DNA from: Hypoxylon rubiginosum
Lineage: Eukaryota > Ascomycota > Sordariomycetes > Xylariales > Hypoxylaceae
DNA length: 64,000 bases
Assembly: GCA_902806565.1 (NCBI GenBank)
Contig: CADCXA010000029.1
Location: 1,240,001 to 1,304,000, forward strand
Direction: 5' to 3'
The notes under the pieces are model-generated. The model ran no database searches. It had not been told where the DNA came from and worked only from the letters and a program-made list of their open reading frames with translations. Positions 63,001 to 64,000 of this stretch are shown piece by piece; the first letter of the stretch is position 1, and each line of letters begins with the position of its first letter. Both the position numbers and the translations under genes were made by a program.

Positions 63001-64000
63001 ATTATTTTAAATTTAATTATAAATATATTAAAAGTGAAATTAAAAAATATATTTTAATTTATCTTAAAATAAAAAATCTTTAATTACTTTATAATAATTT
63101 TTTATAAATTTAATAAAAGAATATTATTAATATTAAAAAACGTTATTTATATAATAAAAAAATAAATAATAATACTATTTAAAACATTAAAATATATAAA
63201 CTAAAAATTATTATTATAAATTATTTTTAATAAAAACTATAAATTTATTTTAAATTTATAAAAAACACTTTTTATTTTACTTAAAATTAATTAATTTTTT
63301 TTTATAATATATTATTTATAAACTAATAAATTATTAAAAAAGAAAAATCATATAATAAAAATAATTATATAGTTTTATATAATAAACGATTTTAACATAT
63401 TATAAACTAATATATTTATAGCTTTTTAATATTATTTTAATAATTATTTAATTATAACTATAAATAAATTATTTAATAAATTAATAATTAAATTAAAACT
63501 TTATTTTATATTATACATTTTTAATATTAATAAAAACTATAAAATAAAAAACAAAATAAATAATATTATCTAAATAAATAATATATATTAAACGGCTTAT
63601 TTAATTAATATAATTATAATAATTATAAAAAAATAATATAATAATAAATATATTTTAATAAACTTAAAAAAACAAAGTAATTTACTTATAATTATATAAA
63701 AAGTATCATTTATTTAATAAACTTAAAACTAAATAATTTTTATTAAAAACAAATCTTTTTAAAGTTATTAAAAAAATCTTGTTATTTATATATAAATTTA
63801 ATTTCTTAAATATTTAAAAAATTTATTTTATAATTTTAATTATATATTTATAAAAATTAAAATAAAGCTCGGATTCTTTTAATAAAAAGATATTTAAACT
63901 TAAACTAATAGTTATAAAAAAAATAAAAAAAAATAAAAACTTAAATAAATTATTAAAAAAAAAATTAAATAATATTAAAAAAATCTTAAAATTTACTACC
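57090..64000. mobile_element. Further RIP-mutated repeat DNA, unresolved
   Basis: Begins where homology to copy 1 ends, with a 230-bp segment shared with the interior of the nested element (49600-49830), then 6.7 kb of extremely AT-rich sequence to the window edge. I found no LTR pair or matching segment for 57331-64000. The longest open frame (60748-61056, 102 codons of Lys/Asn/Ile/Phe) reflects composition only. Confidence 0.6.

Overview
The window is nuclear DNA of a filamentous ascomycete (Pezizomycotina). The evidence is short 41-170 nt introns with CTAAC/CTAAT branch sites, an AmyR/COL-26-type sugar regulator, HET and NACHT (STAND/NLR) genes, a secreted cutinase, and AT-rich blocks produced by repeat-induced point mutation (RIP). 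The genome has two compartments here. About 37 kb is gene-bearing DNA of ordinary composition. About 27 kb (27822-34788 and 44330-64000) is extremely AT-rich, decayed retrotransposon sequence with no credible genes.

Layout. 1-1426: 3' part of an AmyR/COL-26-like transcription factor. 2160-4243 (-): DUF7708-type protein with a degenerate NTPase fold. 4866-8126 (+): eight-exon AAA+ ATPase. 8568-11084 (+): PIF1-family helicase. 11556-11655: intron-containing tRNA-Leu(CAG). 11887-13791 (-): HET protein. 14603-19102 (+): membrane-anchored alpha/beta-hydrolase - NACHT - HET fusion. 19161-20327 (-): unknown protein. 20872-24564 (+): ankyrin-like/subtilase protein. 25138-37255 (+): NWD-NACHT-WD40 gene split by a 6967-bp LTR retrotransposon (27822-34788). 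38602-39663 (+): cutinase. 40978-41819 (-): EBP-type sterol isomerase, flanked by two tRNA-like elements. 42785-44329 (+): HET pseudogene cut off by a second, inverted copy of the same LTR family. That copy starts at 44330, is itself interrupted by another LTR element (45160-51671), and RIP-mutated DNA runs on to the window end.

Main biology. Six of the thirteen protein-coding loci belong to fungal non-self recognition or programmed-cell-death families (DUF7708/degenerate STAND, HET, NACHT-HET fusion, subtilase, NWD-NACHT-WD40, HET pseudogene). The least usual protein is the one at 14603-19102. Its HET domain lies C-terminal to the NACHT, where sensor repeats normally sit, and a hydrolase-like domain behind a membrane anchor occupies the usual effector position. 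It is divergently paired with a stand-alone HET gene across an 0.8-kb intergenic region.

Mobile DNA and decay. The insertion in the NWD-NACHT-WD40 gene has a 5-bp duplication (ATAAA), and removing the element and one repeat keeps the flanking frames continuous. The same family, in opposite orientation, ends the HET gene at 44330, and a CAG-to-TAG type change 47 bp from that junction looks like RIP leakage. Comparing the two LTRs of the first element shows RIP fading out at both outer ends. All exon structures were worked out by eye from splice signals and frame continuity. No transcript or database evidence was available.
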